Below are positions 4,151 to 5,115 of a stretch of DNA of 5,115 nucleotides, piece by piece (position 1 is the first letter of the stretch; every line of letters begins with the position of its first letter). This stretch comes from Flavimaricola sp. (lineage in GTDB: Bacteria; Pseudomonadota; Alphaproteobacteria; Rhodobacterales; Rhodobacteraceae). Below the pieces are notes generated by a model, which ran no database searches, was not told where the DNA came from, and worked only from the letters and a program-made list of their open reading frames with translations. The stretch covers positions 1-5,115 of the forward strand of contig JALZWD010000318.1 in NCBI GenBank assembly GCA_023300365.1. The letters are read 5' to 3'. The position numbers and the translations under genes are program-made.

Positions 4151-5115
4151 ATGTCGAACGCAATGACCCCGGGAATAGCATCAGGCCGCCTTAGTGCCGA
4201 TGATCTTGACGCAAATTTTGCCGATCTGCACGCGCCCTATGCCGATCACGAGGCCGCGGTTGCCGCAGATAGATGCTATTTCTGCTATGACGCGCCTTGC
4301 ATCACCGCCTGTCCCACTGGCATCGATATTCCGTTGTTTATTCGCCAAATCCAAACCGGCATGACCGAAGGCGCCGCGCGAACCATCCTCGAGCAAAACA
4401 TTTTGGGCGGTATGTGCGCCCGCGTGTGCCCCACAGAGACCCTTTGCGAGGAGGCCTGTGTGCGCGAAGCAGCAGAGGGCAAACCCGTTGAGATTGGACG
4501 GCTTCAGCGCCACGCAACCGATAGTCTTATGGGCCGCCAAGGGCATCCATTTGAACGCGCGGACCCAACCGGCAAGAGGGTCGCGGTGGTCGGCGCGGGG
4601 CCTGCGGGCCTTGCCTGTGCGCACCGCTTGGCAATGAAAGGGCACGGCGTGACGCTCTACGAGGCGCGGGCCAAGCTTGGTGGCCTGAATGAATTTGGCA
4701 TTGCGGCCTATAAGGCCGTCGATGATTTTGCCGCCCAAGAGGCCGAATGGGTGCTTGGCATTGGTGGTATCGATACCGCCAGCGGCACCCTTGGCGATGA
4801 CCTAATGCTTGATACCTTGCGCGATGAATTTGACGCGGTGTTCCTTGCTGTGGGCCTTGGGGGGGTGAATGCATTGCGCGCCGAGGGCGAGGACAAAGAC
4901 GGCGTGAAGGACGCGGTGTCGTTCATTGCCGATCTGCGACAGGCCGATGATTTGGCCAAGCTGCCTGTTGGCCGCAATGTCGTTGTGATTGGCGGCGGAA
5001 TGACGGCAGTGGATGCGGCGGTTCAGTCCAAATTGCTTGGGGCGCAGAGCGTCACATTGGCGTATCGGCGTGGGCGTGACGAGATGCCCGCAAGTGGGTT
5101 TGAACAAGACCTCGC
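4151..5115 (+). CDS. preT: NAD-dependent dihydropyrimidine dehydrogenase subunit PreT, N-terminal part
   Basis: PreT (PydX) is the electron-input subunit of bacterial dihydropyrimidine dehydrogenase. It passes electrons from NAD(P)H through FAD and Fe-S clusters to PreA, which reduces uracil and thymine. The 321 visible codons show an N-terminal alpha-helical Fe-S domain with Cys42, 45, 50, 54 and Cys89, 93, 99, 103. They also show Gln119 in I-G-R-L-Q-R-H-A-T. With a constant offset of 37 these match the pig enzyme's cluster ligands (Cys79 to Cys140 and the unusual ligand Gln156), as I recall them. A first dinucleotide fold follows, G-A-G-P-A-G at 148-153 with Glu171 (FAD), and a second, G-G-G-M-T-A at 281-286, before Y-R-R-G-R (NAD(P)). 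Gln119 and the paired Cys sets argue for PreT over GltD, which is similar in fold. The start at 4151 lies 7 nt after GGAG (4140-4143); ATG at 4148 is the alternative. The gene runs off the window, and preA is expected next. Confidence 0.9.
   Translation, partial: MSNAMTPGIASGRLSADDLDANFADLHAPYADHEAAVAADRCYFCYDAPCITACPTGIDIPLFIRQIQTGMTEGAARTILEQNILGGMCARVCPTETLCEEACVREAAEGKPVEIGRLQRHATDSLMGRQGHPFERADPTGKRVAVVGAGPAGLACAHRLAMKGHGVTLYEARAKLGGLNEFGIAAYKAVDDFAAQEAEWVLGIGGIDTASGTLGDDLMLDTLRDEFDAVFLAVGLGGVNALRAEGEDKDGVKDAVSFIADLRQADDLAKLPVGRNVVVIGGGMTAVDAAVQSKLLGAQSVTLAYRRGRDEMPASGFEQDL

Noticed and set aside
4181..4738. 185-residue open frame on the minus strand within preT
   Set aside because: It is antisense to a gene with complete Fe-S and FAD motifs. 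It has no family features of its own.
4151..5115. Glutamate synthase small subunit (GltD) as the identity of the last gene
   Set aside because: The fold and FAD/NAD motifs are shared, but the eight-cysteine spacing plus Gln119 and the G-G-L-N-E-F-G-I-A-A-Y-K segment fit dihydropyrimidine dehydrogenase PreT/PydX better. No gltB is in view.
1..5115. Mobile elements, CRISPR arrays, tRNA/rRNA genes or defence systems
   Set aside because: No transposase or integrase reading frame, terminal inverted repeats, regularly spaced repeats, or tRNA-like folds were seen. All long reading frames are ordinary metabolic or transport genes.

Overview
The window fits a marine alphaproteobacterium of the Rhodobacterales (Roseobacter-like). 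The reasons are moderate GC, protein sequences that resemble Rhodobacteraceae members of each family, and the absence of AGA/AGG codons where the genes look authentic. This assignment is by recognition only; no search was run. All five genes are metabolic or transport genes. There is no transposase, integrase, phage gene, toxin pair, CRISPR array, tRNA or rRNA.

Layout, left to right. Positions 1-303 (+) are the 3' end of a PiT-family phosphate transporter, closed by an intrinsic terminator (340-371). Positions 381-510 are a complete FMN riboswitch aptamer, followed by an expression platform in which the Shine-Dalgarno of the next gene can be sequestered (542-581). Positions 588-1439 (+) are a 283-residue ten-helix EamA/DMT transporter, called RibN (riboflavin uptake) because of the riboswitch. 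A perfect 11-bp hairpin (1449-1474) separates it from the convergent gene at 1484-2866 (-), a class III PLP aminotransferase of the taurine:pyruvate aminotransferase type. A 287-bp divergent intergenic region follows. It holds four consecutive potential hairpins on the + strand, the last with a T-tract (2910-3034), and then AT-rich DNA in which I see nothing firm (3035-3153). Positions 3154-4065 (+) are a Gfo/Idh/MocA-type sugar dehydrogenase resembling L-arabinose/D-galactose 1-dehydrogenase. After an 85-bp AT-rich gap with a 9-bp direct repeat comes preT (4151 to the window end, +), the FAD/NAD/Fe-S subunit of bacterial dihydropyrimidine dehydrogenase. It is cut off by the window edge.

How the genes relate. 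The riboswitch and RibN form a self-contained FMN-controlled vitamin uptake unit. preT probably starts a reductive pyrimidine degradation operon whose preA partner would lie beyond the window. That pathway ends in beta-alanine or beta-aminoisobutyrate, which need an omega-aminotransferase, so the nearby aminotransferase is a conceivable but unproven partner. The sugar dehydrogenase stands alone.

I see no undescribed multi-gene system. The most interesting unexplained item is the structured, terminator-ended stretch at 2910-3034, a candidate small RNA or attenuator. The riboswitch expression platform comes next.
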